NCBI GenBank assembly: GCA_963842235.1
Contig: CAWJFT010000001.1
Location: forward strand, 1,860,001 to 1,924,000
Direction of reading: 5' to 3'
Origin: JACDAN01 sp963842235
GTDB taxonomy: Bacteria > Actinomycetota > Thermoleophilia > Gaiellales > Gaiellaceae
DNA: 64,000 nucleotides
In this document: positions 33,679-43,304 of the stretch, piece by piece
How positions within the stretch are numbered: position 1 is the first letter of the stretch
Layout: every line of letters starts with the position of its first letter
Position numbers and translations under genes: made by a program
Notes under the pieces: generated by a model
What the model was told of the DNA's origin: nothing
The model's input: only the letters and a program-made list of their open reading frames with translations
The model's database searches: none

Positions 33679-35109
33679 TCAGAACTCGGTGGCAGACCAC
33701 GTCCGGCGGCCGAAACGCTCCGCGAGCGGATCGAACGCCGCGACGAAGTTGCGCTTCGCCACAGTCGCTTGCGCATCGGACCGAGCGGCGAGGTCGAAAT
33801 CGGAGTTGCGCGGCAGCGGGCAGCCCGGTCGAGCGACGCCGAAGAAGCCGTCACGGTAGTGGCGATCGGCCTCGATCGACTGCTGCAGCGCCCGTTGGAG
33901 GAGCGTGACGGCCTCGTCGGCCTCCTGCGTCGGGGTCTGAAGCGTTCCGAGCTGGACGAGAATGCTCTGCCTGTTGTCGGCGACGCTCGCGATGCGCTGT
34001 CCGGCCTCGCGCGGCGGGATCGAGCATCTAAGCCCGGCCGTCAGGGCCGTGCTGATCTCCTGTCGGCCGGCCGCCGACTGCTCGAGCACGTTCTCGACTC
34101 GGTCGACGAAGGCCCTCAGCCTGGGATCGGAGTTGTCGTCGCGTAGCGCGATCGCCGCGACGATCGCCGCGGCTATGAGAGCTACGAGGACGCCGGTGAC
34201 GACGATCAGCCGACGCGACGTGAAGCGTTGCCTTCGTTGCACCTGAACGGTAGGCGCCGGCCTCGTCGCCTCGTCGCCGGAGACTCCCTTCAACGCTCCA
34301 GCCAGCGCACCCGCGGTCGCGTACCGATCTCCAGGGTCCTTCGCGAGTGCCCTGGCGATGACGCCGTCCCAGGCTGTCGGCAGGTCGGAACGGACGTCCG
34401 AAAGACCAGGCGGTGGATCGAGCAGGTGCGCCTGCAGAACCCCGAATTCGGTGTCGCGCAGGTACGGCGCGTGGCCGGCGAGACAGTGGAAGGCGACGCA
34501 GCCGAGCGAGTAGATGTCAGCTCGGCCGTCGACAGGCCCGCCCTGGATCTGCTCGGGAGCGCAGTAGTCGACCGAGCCGAGGAACGATCCGGTTTGGGTC
34601 AGCTCTCTCGAGCTCGTGCGCTTCGCGAGCCCGAAGTCGCAGAGGTAGGCATGGTCGCGGCGCTCGGCGAGGAGGATGTTGGCGGGCTTGACGTCGCGGT
34701 GGACGAGCCCGGCTCCATGCGCTTCGTCGAGCGCGCCGGCGATCTGCTCGACGATCCGCACGGTCTCGTCCGCGGAGAGCGAGCCGCGCTCCCGGATGAG
34801 CTCCCGCAGGCTCGGCCCGTCCACGTAGCGCATCGCGAGATAGAGGACGCCGTCGACCTCGTCGGCGTCGTAGATCGGGATCACATTCGGGTGGTCGAGC
34901 GAGGCAGCGAGCTGGGATTCGCGAAGGAACCGCGCGCGGAAGTCCTCGTCGAGCGCCAGCGCCGGTGCGATCACCTTCAGCGCGACCTTGCGCCCGAGTC
35001 GCTCGTGGGTGGCGAGAAACACGGTTCCCATCCCGCCGCGGCCGAGCAACGACTCGATCCGATAGCCGCCGAACGTCTCGCCGACGCCCGGAATCACGCG
35101 TTCAGTCAC
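33679..35109 (-). CDS. Transmembrane Ser/Thr protein kinase (PknB type)
   Basis: A 476-residue kinase. The N-terminal kinase domain (about residues 14-275) has glycine loop GRGGMGTVF, VALKVI lysine, HRDVKPANILL catalytic loop and DFGLAKR. After a juxtamembrane basic stretch comes one membrane helix (about 298-320), then an extracytoplasmic domain of about 150 residues with two cysteines, unlike PASTA repeats. It likely senses an extracellular cue. It overlaps the FHA gene by eight bases, so an FHA effector is coexpressed. Confidence 0.93.
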   Translation of the reverse strand: MTERVIPGVGETFGGYRIESLLGRGGMGTVFLATHERLGRKVALKVIAPALALDEDFRARFLRESQLAASLDHPNVIPIYDADEVDGVLYLAMRYVDGPSLRELIRERGSLSADETVRIVEQIAGALDEAHGAGLVHRDVKPANILLAERRDHAYLCDFGLAKRTSSRELTQTGSFLGSVDYCAPEQIQGGPVDGRADIYSLGCVAFHCLAGHAPYLRDTEFGVLQAHLLDPPPGLSDVRSDLPTAWDGVIARALAKDPGDRYATAGALAGALKGVSGDEATRPAPTVQVQRRQRFTSRRLIVVTGVLVALIAAAIVAAIALRDDNSDPRLRAFVDRVENVLEQSAAGRQEISTALTAGLRCSIPPREAGQRIASVADNRQSILVQLGTLQTPTQEADEAVTLLQRALQQSIEADRHYRDGFFGVARPGCPLPRNSDFDLAARSDAQATVAKRNFVAAFDPLAERFGRRTWSATEF

Positions 35110-35875
35110 GAGGAGGCGGGCACGTCCGCATCCGGTAGCCGCGCCGCCGCTCGTTCTCGATCAGGTGCTCGGCGTGGAACGGCTCGAGCTTCTTCCTCAG
35201 CTCCCACACGAGCTTCGCGAGCTCCTCGCGGCTGTGCATGGGCTCGTCGGCCCAGACCGCGTGCATTAGCTCGTCGTGCGTGCACAGTGCGGGCGCGCCC
35301 CCGCCCGCGGCGTTTCGCTCCGCCATGAAGCGAACCAGGCGGTGCGCCTGCGCGCGGATCTGGATCTCGTGTCGCTCGCCGTCCCGCACAAGGACGAGAC
35401 GCGCTTCGTTTGCGTCGTAGCTCAAACACTCGGCCGGCGAAGGCGTCGGACGGGCCGCGGGGCGTGTCGCCTGCGAGTCCTCGAATGCGTTGAAGCCAAG
35501 CTCGAAGTAGCTCTGCTCGCCGTTCTCTGCGATCGAGGCCAGCACGCAGATGACGTCGCCGTCGTGGAGCGCCGTGCGCCTGGTCACGCGCTCGAGGCCG
35601 CTTCCTCGCCGAAGGAAGGTCCCGTTGACGCTGCCGCCGTCGACCACGAACCACCGCGTTCCCGCCCGCTCGAGCGTGCAGTGCGCGGCACGGGTGACGA
35701 GGTGCTGCGGATCCGGCTGGAGGGCGATGTCGTTGAGCTCCGGAAGGCGGCCGACTGTCACTCGATCGCCCGCAAGCTCGAGCTTGACCGGCTGCTCGCC
35801 GCCGGGCCGACGAAGGACGACTTCCCCCGAGTCAGGCACGCGCGAAATTCCATCGATCGCCCATCGCACGTCCAT
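35102..35875 (-). CDS. FHA domain protein with C-terminal winged-helix
   Basis: A 257-residue cytoplasmic protein. An FHA domain (about residues 25-105: VTVGRLPELNDIAL; GGSVNGTFLRR) would bind phosphothreonine. The C-terminal 90 residues (CTHDELMHAVWADE; LAKLVWELRKKLEP; IENERRRGYRM) resemble the OmpR/SARP-type winged helix, suggesting DNA binding. Overlapping the kinase gene downstream, it is a plausible phospho-dependent transcription factor for that kinase. It is divergent from the kelch gene at 35941, a candidate target. The function is inferred from domains only. Confidence 0.85.
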   Translation of the reverse strand: MDVRWAIDGISRVPDSGEVVLRRPGGEQPVKLELAGDRVTVGRLPELNDIALQPDPQHLVTRAAHCTLERAGTRWFVVDGGSVNGTFLRRGSGLERVTRRTALHDGDVICVLASIAENGEQSYFELGFNAFEDSQATRPAARPTPSPAECLSYDANEARLVLVRDGERHEIQIRAQAHRLVRFMAERNAAGGGAPALCTHDELMHAVWADEPMHSREELAKLVWELRKKLEPFHAEHLIENERRRGYRMRTCPPPRD

Positions 35876-35940
35876 GGATCGGCGTCGTTCGCGTGCTCAC
35901 ACTCGAGTGAAGAGGCTACACACCAAGGACTGGAGGAATC

Positions 35941-37079
35941 ATGTTCGGACTCGGCAAAACATGGAAGCGCTTCGTTCTTCTTGCACTGATCGTCGCAGGC
36001 GCGACGGCCGGCGTCCTGGTCGGGTCCGGGGCCGTTCATGGTTCCGCTCAGCAAGCGACGAAAGGGCCGTGGCGCGCCATTTCGCCGGCCCCGTTCGCGC
36101 TCGCGCCGGGTGGCACGAGTGTGTGGACCGGCAAGGAGATGCTCGTCTACGGAGCCAAGGCGGCCGATTTTTCCGTTGATGCCGCCGCGGCATACGACCC
36201 GGCCGCCGATAGCTGGCGACAGCTCGCGAAGCCGCCGAGCACCCCGAACTACTGCCGCCGAAGCGCGGTCTGGACGGGCACTGAGATGCTCGTCTGGGGC
36301 TGCGGGCAGCTTGCGTTCGACCCGGCCACCGATCGTTGGCGCCGGCTGCCGCCTGCGCCGACGGGAGTTGCGGGCGGGCTCGTCGTCTGGACGGGCCGCG
36401 AACTGATCAGCTGGGGCGGCGGCTGCTGCGGGGATTCGAGCTCGCAGGGCGCGGCCTTCAATCCTGACTCCGACTCCTGGCGCAGGCTCGCTCCTTCACC
36501 TCTCGCCGCAAGCCAGCACGCCGTGGGAGCATGGACCGGCCGCGAGCTCTTCATGTTCGTCAGCGGGCTCGACCCTGACGGGAAGCCGATCGCGGGCGCC
36601 GCGCGCGCAGCCGCCTACAACCCGGCGACGGACACGTGGCGCCGGATCGCGGCTCCGCCGGAGCTCCGCACCGTCCGCGGTGTGGGACGGCCACGAGATC
36701 CTGCTCGTCGGCGGCGCAGGCGGCGGCTACGCCTACGACCCGGCGAGGAACGTCTGGCGCCGACTGCCGGCCGCGAAGTCGGGCTGGCGCGCAGTCCGTC
36801 GTGGCTTGGACAGGGCGACAGCTGCTCCTGTTCGGCGGCGAGACCGCTCCCAACGCGCTGCTCGCCTATGACCCGCAGCGCAACGGCTGGTCGACGCTGC
36901 CGAACGCCCCGCTGCGTGGACGCGTCGCGCCCACCGCGGTCTGGACTGGCCATGAGCTCATCGTCTGGGGCGGCGTGATCGGAACTCCGGCCGGGACTTC
37001 GATCCCGCCGAAGTACCCGGCCGACGGGGCCGCGTTCAACGGCAGGCCTTTTCAAAGGACACAAAGAAGCGGACAATGA
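35941..37079 (+). CDS. Secreted kelch-repeat beta-propeller protein, frameshifted
   Basis: ATG with GGAGG upstream; signal peptide (KRFVLLALIVAGATAGVLVGSG). At least five kelch-type blades recur with the pattern AVWTGxExLxWGG...YDPxxDxWRRLP. The reading frame shifts near 36685 and again near 36790; repaired, the blades continue (GHEILLVGGAGGG; AWTGRQLLLFGGE; WTGHELIVWGG) to the stop at 37079. An extracellular or cell-surface protein of about 380 residues; binding partner unknown. Its end overlaps the next gene. Confidence 0.8.
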
Positions 37080-39061
37080 GGTCGCTCGTGTCACCGAAAT
37101 CCTTGCCGCACGCGAGGTTTCGGCTGCTCGCCGCCGTCGGACTCGTGCTCGCTTTCAGCGCGACGGCCCTGGGCGGGACCGGCAAGCAGGTCGCGCGGCC
37201 GAAGACGCTCGCGAAGGTCGACGGCCGCGTTTACGCGCTCGCCCAAAACGGGCGGCGCATCTCCTGGATGAAGAGCCGCTGGCGAAGCCCGTTGCAGATC
37301 CTGACCCTTCCCGCGCGCCGGCCGGTCGACGTAGGTTTGGGGCCTCACCCCGACACGAATGGCTGCGATCACGGCTGTTACGTGACGAAAGCCATGGCGG
37401 TAAGCGCAAATGGCCGCGTCGTGTGGGAAGAGTTGGTCGAGGAGGGAAACACGTACCTCGTAGTCGACCTTCTCGCGGCGTCTGGCGCAGCCCCCCGCAC
37501 CCGTTTCGCGGCGGACAACGAAATGGGCATCGAGGATGGCAATCCCGATTGGACCGACCCGCTCCCCGGCGGTCTTCCCCTCGCCGCGGACGGCAATGCC
37601 ATTCTCTACTACGCAGATTGCTTCAGCGAGGTCTGCAGCCGAGCACGAGCCCCCGCGATCTACAGGCTCGTCGGTCGCCGGTCGAAGCTCCTGTCACGGA
37701 CGAATCGGCCGGTAGCGCTTGCCGTGGAGGGCCGGCGGTATGCCGTCGTCAAGAACAGCCTCCGCTGCTGCAACTTCACCCCCGCCTGGTCGCGCGACGG
37801 GACGCAGATTGCCTGGATCCACCGCGGAAATCTTTGGACGATCCGCGGAGACGGAACGGGCGACCGGCAGGTTGCGGCCGGAGTGTCCCCGGATTTTTGG
37901 GTGCCGGAGAGCGCCCGCCGACCCAGTTGGTCACCTGACGGCTCACAGCTCGTCTTCGAGCGTACGGTGTTTCGCCACTACAGCCTGAGGAGTCTCGGGG
38001 TCTACCGCGTGGACGCTACAGGCCATGGGCTGCGACGCTTGACTGCGGGATCGGCGCCGGCATGGTCACCCGATGGAACGTTGATTGCGTTTGTGCGCGG
38101 CGGAGGCGTCTTTGCGATCAAGCCGGACGGCACCGGTGAGAGGCGGCTGACGACGACCACGCGCAAGACCGCTGGGCCGCTATCCTGGGCGCCCGACTCG
38201 ACGCGGATCGCCGTGTCGCGCAGCGGTGACATCCACTCGGTTCGCGCAGACGGAACCGGCGAGGCACGCCTGACGACGTCCCGACGCGTCGAGGCCCAGC
38301 CCGCGTGGTCACCCGACGGCGCACGGATTGCCTACCTGGATGGATCGAAGATCGCCGTCGTCAACGCCGACGCTACGGGCGCCACGTCACTGCGGAGCGA
38401 CGGGGGTTCGCCGACGTGGTCACCGGACTCGAAGAGGATCGCGTTCCTCAGCCGAGGCCTGTGGGTCGTGAACGCGGACGGAACGGGCCGGCGTCGGCTG
38501 GCTCGGAGTCAACAGCCTCTCGATGCACCGCAGTGGTCGCCGAGAGGCGATGCGGTCGTCGTGGGCGACTATGCCGACCTGGACAACGGGTACTACCCAC
38601 CCAACCCGGGGCTCAGCCTCTTTTCGGCACTCGACGGCAAGGCCAGGAAGATTGCGCCGGTACCACGCTCGCCCGTTGAGATCCGCGATACCCGAACTGG
38701 TCGACTCGTCAAGCGGTTCACGATCGAGGGCTACGCTTCGACCGTCGCGCTGGGAAGCGGATACGCCGCCTTCTTGGTGAACCACGAGCCTGGCTTTCGC
38801 ATCGACCTCTACAACCTGAACGGGAGCTTCCACAAGGGCGCCGCCGTGCCGGCCGGCGTCGGGACGATCTCCGCTGCGGGCCGCAATGTCGTCTTTGCAA
38901 CCGGTCGCGTGATCCGCCGTCTGGATTCAAGAACGGGCGTCGTCTCGGTGCTTGCGACGGCGAGGCGAAGGCCGGTCGGGCCCACGATCGAGGGCCGCCG
39001 GGTCGTGTGGGCCGAGAATCTGCGCGGAGGCGCTCGAATCCGCTCCCTTACCGTGCCCTAG
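37076..39061 (+). CDS. Secreted TolB/WD40-like beta-propeller protein
   Basis: A 661-residue exported protein: signal peptide (RFRLLAAVGLVLAFSATALGG), then about eight PD40-type repeats with the core PAWSPDGxxIAFxR and DGTGxRRLT. A Cys-rich insertion (residues about 95-190) contains paired cysteines such as CDHGCY and RCCNF. The start overlaps the preceding kelch gene (ATGA), so both are coexpressed. Function unknown; PD40 proteins bind peptides, polysaccharides or partner lipoproteins. Confidence 0.88.
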   Translation: MRSLVSPKSLPHARFRLLAAVGLVLAFSATALGGTGKQVARPKTLAKVDGRVYALAQNGRRISWMKSRWRSPLQILTLPARRPVDVGLGPHPDTNGCDHGCYVTKAMAVSANGRVVWEELVEEGNTYLVVDLLAASGAAPRTRFAADNEMGIEDGNPDWTDPLPGGLPLAADGNAILYYADCFSEVCSRARAPAIYRLVGRRSKLLSRTNRPVALAVEGRRYAVVKNSLRCCNFTPAWSRDGTQIAWIHRGNLWTIRGDGTGDRQVAAGVSPDFWVPESARRPSWSPDGSQLVFERTVFRHYSLRSLGVYRVDATGHGLRRLTAGSAPAWSPDGTLIAFVRGGGVFAIKPDGTGERRLTTTTRKTAGPLSWAPDSTRIAVSRSGDIHSVRADGTGEARLTTSRRVEAQPAWSPDGARIAYLDGSKIAVVNADATGATSLRSDGGSPTWSPDSKRIAFLSRGLWVVNADGTGRRRLARSQQPLDAPQWSPRGDAVVVGDYADLDNGYYPPNPGLSLFSALDGKARKIAPVPRSPVEIRDTRTGRLVKRFTIEGYASTVALGSGYAAFLVNHEPGFRIDLYNLNGSFHKGAAVPAGVGTISAAGRNVVFATGRVIRRLDSRTGVVSVLATARRRPVGPTIEGRRVVWAENLRGGARIRSLTVP

Positions 39062-39202
39062 GTGTAGTTCCGAGAGTCCTTCTTCAGGACGAAGCAAAGA
39101 CCCTCCGCGCGCAGGACTGCGAGAATCGATCCTGCGCCCGACGACGAGCGCGATCCCCGTTCGTACCCTCGAAGTCATGACGCAAATCGAAGGGGGCAAG
39201 AG

Positions 39203-39421
39203 ATGAACATTCACACCACCATCGCTTCGCGGCGCCCGGAGATCGCGCCGTGGTGGCTGTACCTGGTCGTCATCGTTCCGGCGAACCTCGGCAAGGAGCA
39301 GCTCCTTCCCGATGACGCCGCCTGGTGGGTTCGGGGCGCTCTGACGGCAACGATCATCGTCGTGGGGATCGCAGTCGTCACGGCGGTCTATCGCGCAGCT
39401 CGTGACGAGCGCATTTCGTGA
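39203..39421 (+). CDS. Small two-helix membrane protein, unknown
   Basis: 72 residues with two hydrophobic segments (WWLYLVVIVPANL and LTATIIVVGIAVVTAVY). GGGGG lies upstream of the ATG at a suitable distance. It precedes another membrane protein gene by ten bases, so the two may be one unit. I do not recognise the family. Confidence 0.6.
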   Translation: MNIHTTIASRRPEIAPWWLYLVVIVPANLGKEQLLPDDAAWWVRGALTATIIVVGIAVVTAVYRAARDERIS

Positions 39422-39431
39422 GAGGAGAACG

Positions 39432-39999
39432 GTGCTGATCGCTCTCATCATCGCCGCGGAGATCGCGTTCTGGTCGATCCTCATCTCCGGGCTCGCGACG
39501 CGATATCTGCTCGGGACGCCCACGGCTGGGCCTGGCGCTGCTCGCCGCGACGCCCGTGGTCGATCTCGCCCTGCTCGCCGCCACGACGATCGACCTCCGT
39601 CGTGGCGGCGAGGCGGCGCTCCCCCACGCGCTGGCGGCGGTCTACATCGGCGTCTCCGTCGCGTGGGGGAAGCGGATGGTGAGCTGGGCGGACGCTCGCT
39701 TCGCGCACCGGTTCGCGGGCGGGCCGCCGCCGAAGCGTCCTCCCCGCGCCGGCCGCGAACACGCAGCGCGGCAACGCGGCGAGTGGCTTCGCCACCTGAG
39801 CGCCTGGGCCACGGGCACCACGCTCCTCGGCCTCGGAGTGTTGGTCGTCGGCGACCTCGACCGGACCATGGCACTCGTCAACGTCGTCGTCCTCTGGACG
39901 TTGGTGCTCGGGATCGACTTCCTGATCTCGTTCAGCTACACCCTCTGGCCGCGACGGCCAAAAGCGACCAGTTCGGGGCAGCCGTGCCACACGACTTAA
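39432..39999 (+). CDS. Membrane protein of unknown function, frameshifted
   Basis: GTG start with AGGAG six bases upstream. The N-terminus (LIALIIAAEIAFWSILISGLATRYLLG) and the remainder (VVDLALLAATTIDLRRGGEAA onward) are in two frames, joined near 39525. Repaired, it is about 188 residues with four or five membrane helices, including GTTLLGLGVLVVGDLD and VNVVVLWTLVLGIDFLIS. A conserved-looking SVAWGKRMVSWADARFAHRF lies between helices. It resembles uncharacterised actinobacterial integral membrane proteins; function unknown. Confidence 0.6.
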
Positions 40000-40138
40000 G
40001 CTCCGTGAATGGCCGGCCTATGCCGACGAAGCGCTGCTCGCTCGTGAGCTCGAGGACCTTCGCGAGCAGCAGCGCGCGATCAGCGGCGTCCTCCGGGCTG
40101 TCGCCCAGTCTGCGGGTCTCCAACCCGTTCTCGACGAG

Positions 40139-41209
40139 GTGGTCGAGGCCTGCAAACAGCTCTGCAGGGCAGATTACGGCGCGCTCTACCTCCTCGAGCA
40201 CGGGCTCCTGCACGCGGTCGCACACAACACCGAGGCCGAGGGTGCCGAGTGGGACAGACAGCATCCGCACGCCCTCGACCGAACGACTGCGGCGGGCCGC
40301 GCCGCGCTCACACGTGAGCCGGTCCACATCCCGGACATCCGGAACGATCCGGAGTACTCCTACGGCGGTCCGCAGGAGTACTACCGGGCGATGCTCGGGG
40401 TCCCGATCATGGTCGAGAACGAGCTCATCGGCGTCGTCGTCCTCGTGCGCCGCGAACCCGAGCCGTACACCGACGAGCACATCGCGCTAGTCCAGACGTT
40501 CGCTGACCAGGCCGCGATCGCGATCACGAACGCACGTCTGATCGAAGCTGTCGAACGGCAACGCACCGAGCTCGCTCGCTTCCTCTCCCCACAGGTGGCG
40601 CAGCTCATCTCCAGCAGAGACGGCGAGCAGCTCCTCGCCGGACACCGCGCCTACATCACGTGCCTGTTCTGCGATCTGCGCGGATTCACAGCATTTGCAG
40701 AGACCGCCGCGCCCGAGGAGCTGCTCGACGTCCTGCGCGAATACCACGGGGCGGTCGGCAAGTTGATTCCGGCGTACGAAGGGACGCTCGAGCATTTCGC
40801 CGGCGACGGGTTGATGGTCTTCTTCAACGATCCTCTTCCTGTTTCGGACCACGAGCTCAAGGCGGTTCGGCTCGCGCTGGCCGCGCAAGAACGGCTCGCG
40901 CAACTGGCTCAGGTCTGGCGCAAGCGTGGGACGGAGCTTGCGCTTGGAGTCGGAATCGAGTCGGGCTACGCGACTCTCGGCCGAATTGGCTTCGAAGGCC
41001 GTTACGACTACGGCGTTCTCGGTCCCGTAGCGAACCTCGCTTCGCGCCTCAGCTCGCATGCGACGGCAGGGCAGATCCTGATCGGTCCCCACGTGTTTGC
41101 GGCAGTGGAGGAGAACGTCGACACCGAGCCTGCCGGAAGGCTCGAGCTCAAAGGCTTCGGCCGCCCGGTCGAGGCCTACGCCGTTCGCGGGCTTCGAACC
41201 GCCGCGTGA
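40139..41209 (+). CDS. GAF domain class III adenylate/guanylate cyclase
   Basis: 356 residues from the first usable start (GTG). The in-frame sequence upstream back to about 40020 also reads like GAF N-terminus (ISGVLRAVAQSAGLQPVLDE), so the real start may be earlier or lost. GAF domain at residues 1-130, a helical linker, then the cyclase domain (165-340): metal-binding FCDLRGFT, LEHFAGDGLMVFF, GVGIESGYATLGRIG, and YDYGVLGPVANLASRL with the catalytic Asn/Arg. His replaces the usual adenine-selecting Lys before GDG. A soluble, ligand-sensing cyclase is likely. Confidence 0.85.
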   Translation: MVEACKQLCRADYGALYLLEHGLLHAVAHNTEAEGAEWDRQHPHALDRTTAAGRAALTREPVHIPDIRNDPEYSYGGPQEYYRAMLGVPIMVENELIGVVVLVRREPEPYTDEHIALVQTFADQAAIAITNARLIEAVERQRTELARFLSPQVAQLISSRDGEQLLAGHRAYITCLFCDLRGFTAFAETAAPEELLDVLREYHGAVGKLIPAYEGTLEHFAGDGLMVFFNDPLPVSDHELKAVRLALAAQERLAQLAQVWRKRGTELALGVGIESGYATLGRIGFEGRYDYGVLGPVANLASRLSSHATAGQILIGPHVFAAVEENVDTEPAGRLELKGFGRPVEAYAVRGLRTAA

Positions 41210-42374
41210 CAGCGTCCGCCGCGGAGCGCTACCTCCGGCTGGGGCTGCAGCTCGGGCCGGCACGACGACGGCATCGTCGATGCCTACTTCGGCCCCCCGG
41301 AGCTCGCGGCCGCCGTCGACGCGGAGCCGCCGGTCGAGCCGCGCGCGCTCGTCTCCGCCGCAGAGGCGCTGCTGGACGAGCTCGACGACGGCTGGCTGCG
41401 TGACCAGGTGGTCGGGCTGCGCACCTACGCCGGCGTGTTGGCGGGCGAGTCCATCTCGTACGCCGACGAGGCGGAGGGGTGCTATGGCGTGCGGCCGGCC
41501 CACACCGACGAGGCCGTCTTCGCCGCGGCGCACGAGCAGCTCGAGGAGCTGCTCCCCGGCGACGGGCCGCTCGCAGAGCGTTACGAACGCTGGGAAAGCT
41601 CGATTCGCGTGCCTACGGAGCAGATCGAGAGCCTGCTCGCGGCGGCCATCAACGAGGCTCGTGCGTGGACGCGTGACCTAATCGAGCTGCCGGAGGGCGA
41701 AGGGGTCGTCCTCGAGATCGTCCGCGACAAGCCCTGGTGGGCGTCCTGCGACTACCTCGGCGACCTGCGCAGCCGGATTGCCATCAACGTCGACCTGCCG
41801 ATGTCTTCGATCGAAGTGCTCGTGCTCGCAAGCCACGAGACGTATCCCGGCCACCACACCGAGCGCAGTTGCAAGGAGCACCTGCTCGTTCGCGGCCGGG
41901 GGCTGCTCGAGGAGACGCTGGTGCTCTCGCCGACGCCGCAGTCACTCGTCACGGAGGGGATTGCCGTCCTCGCGCCGTACATGCTGCTCGAGGGAGACGG
42001 CGGGGCGGCGCTCGCTGCGGTTGTGCACGACGCCGGCGTCGACCTCGATCTCGCTCACGCGCTCGCCGTCAGGCGGGCCCTCGATCCGTGCCGGTGGGCG
42101 GAGGTCAACGCTGCGCTGATGCTCCACGACGAAGGCGCGAGCGAGGCCGAGGCACACGCGTATCTCGAGCGTTGGGGTCTGATGACCCCTCAGTGGGCGA
42201 GCCCACATGATCCGCTTCATGACGGAACCGACCCAGCGGACCTACGTGATCACCTACCCCGCCGGACGAGAGCTCTGCGGCGCGTATGCGGCCGGAGATC
42301 CGGAACGGTTCCGTCGCCTCGTGACCGAACAGGTGCGAGTTCGCGACCTGCTCGAGGCCTACCCAAAAGGCTAG
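41206..42374 (+). CDS. DUF885-like metallohydrolase, frameshifted
   Basis: The start overlaps the cyclase stop (GTGA). Two +1 shifts (about 41262 and 42203) split one protein of about 389 residues. The zinc-like motif ASHETYPGHHTE is at the centre, matching the HExxxGH pattern of DUF885 peptidase-like proteins, followed by the conserved LVTEGIAVLAP. The C-terminus (MTEPTQRTYVITYPAGREL) is in the third frame. No signal peptide, so a cytoplasmic hydrolase. Substrate unknown. Confidence 0.7.
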
Positions 42375-42516
42375 AACGTCTATGCAAGACCCTCCGATCG
42401 TGGGACGATGGTTCCGCGCTCGACCATGTGCGGCGGAGCACTACCGATCTCGGTGCACGGGTCTGGCGCAGAAGAGGGGGCGGTTCCTCCTCGACTGATA
42501 CCGAGGAGGAGATGGA

Positions 42517-43278
42517 GTGCGTCGCAAGTCTCGCGATTTGTTCCGCGTTCGGCGGGTCGTAACGCTCCTGCTCGTGGCCATGGCCGCGTCTACGGTCACG
42601 CTGACCGCGAGCGGGGCTCCGACGAGCCTGACCATGGCGCGGTTCGTCTCCCCGAGTCGCAACCTCTCCTGTGAGATGGCCGACCGAGCTGCGCGCGGCT
42701 CCTACGTGCACTGCCAGAGCAAGCGGCTGGCACACAGCGTCAGGATGACGCCGACCGGCCGGCTGCGGCTCTGCCGCGGCGCCGGCTGTCTCGGAGATCG
42801 TGCCTCCAACGCGCGCGTGCTCGGCTACGGGCACCGGATTACCGTTGGGCGCTTCCAGTGCCTCTCACAACACGCCGGCATCAGATGCACGGTGATTCGG
42901 TCCGGCAAGGGCTTTCTCATCGACAACGTCCGTCTGCACCGAGTCGGCACCCCGGCGTCCCGGCGCTCCTCGTACCGCACCTTTCAGCTCACCTGGCCCT
43001 CTAGTGCGGGGCAAACGTTCGCCCATAACCTGAGCTTCGACTCAGCGCCAATTCGAGCGATGACCCTGCGCGTGTACGGGATTACGGTGCCGCGCGGGCT
43101 CGGTATGTCCTACATCGTCGCATGCGTGCACCGCGATCCTGCGTCCCTCGCTTGGGATTGGACCCAGACCGGCCGGGCTGTGCATATGACGGTCAAGATG
43201 ACGACCGGCCGTTGCTACCTCCCGGGCCCGCAGGTCGCGGGAACCTCGGCGGCGATCACCGTCTGGATCGTGACCTAG
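42517..43278 (+). CDS. Secreted protein of unknown function, cysteine-rich N-terminal half
   Basis: 253 residues; GTG start with GGAGGAG upstream. A signal peptide (VVTLLLVAMAASTVTLTASG) is followed by FVSPSRNLSCEM and repeated cysteines. This resembles the small actinobacterial DUF6636-type domain, where FxSPSxNxxC is typical. The C-terminal half is beta-rich with no recognised motif. Probably extracellular. It lies between the hydrolase and a kelch gene on the same strand. Confidence 0.65.
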   Translation: MRRKSRDLFRVRRVVTLLLVAMAASTVTLTASGAPTSLTMARFVSPSRNLSCEMADRAARGSYVHCQSKRLAHSVRMTPTGRLRLCRGAGCLGDRASNARVLGYGHRITVGRFQCLSQHAGIRCTVIRSGKGFLIDNVRLHRVGTPASRRSSYRTFQLTWPSSAGQTFAHNLSFDSAPIRAMTLRVYGITVPRGLGMSYIVACVHRDPASLAWDWTQTGRAVHMTVKMTTGRCYLPGPQVAGTSAAITVWIVT

Positions 43279-43304
43279 CGATCCACTAGCATCGCTCCCT
43301 CGCG

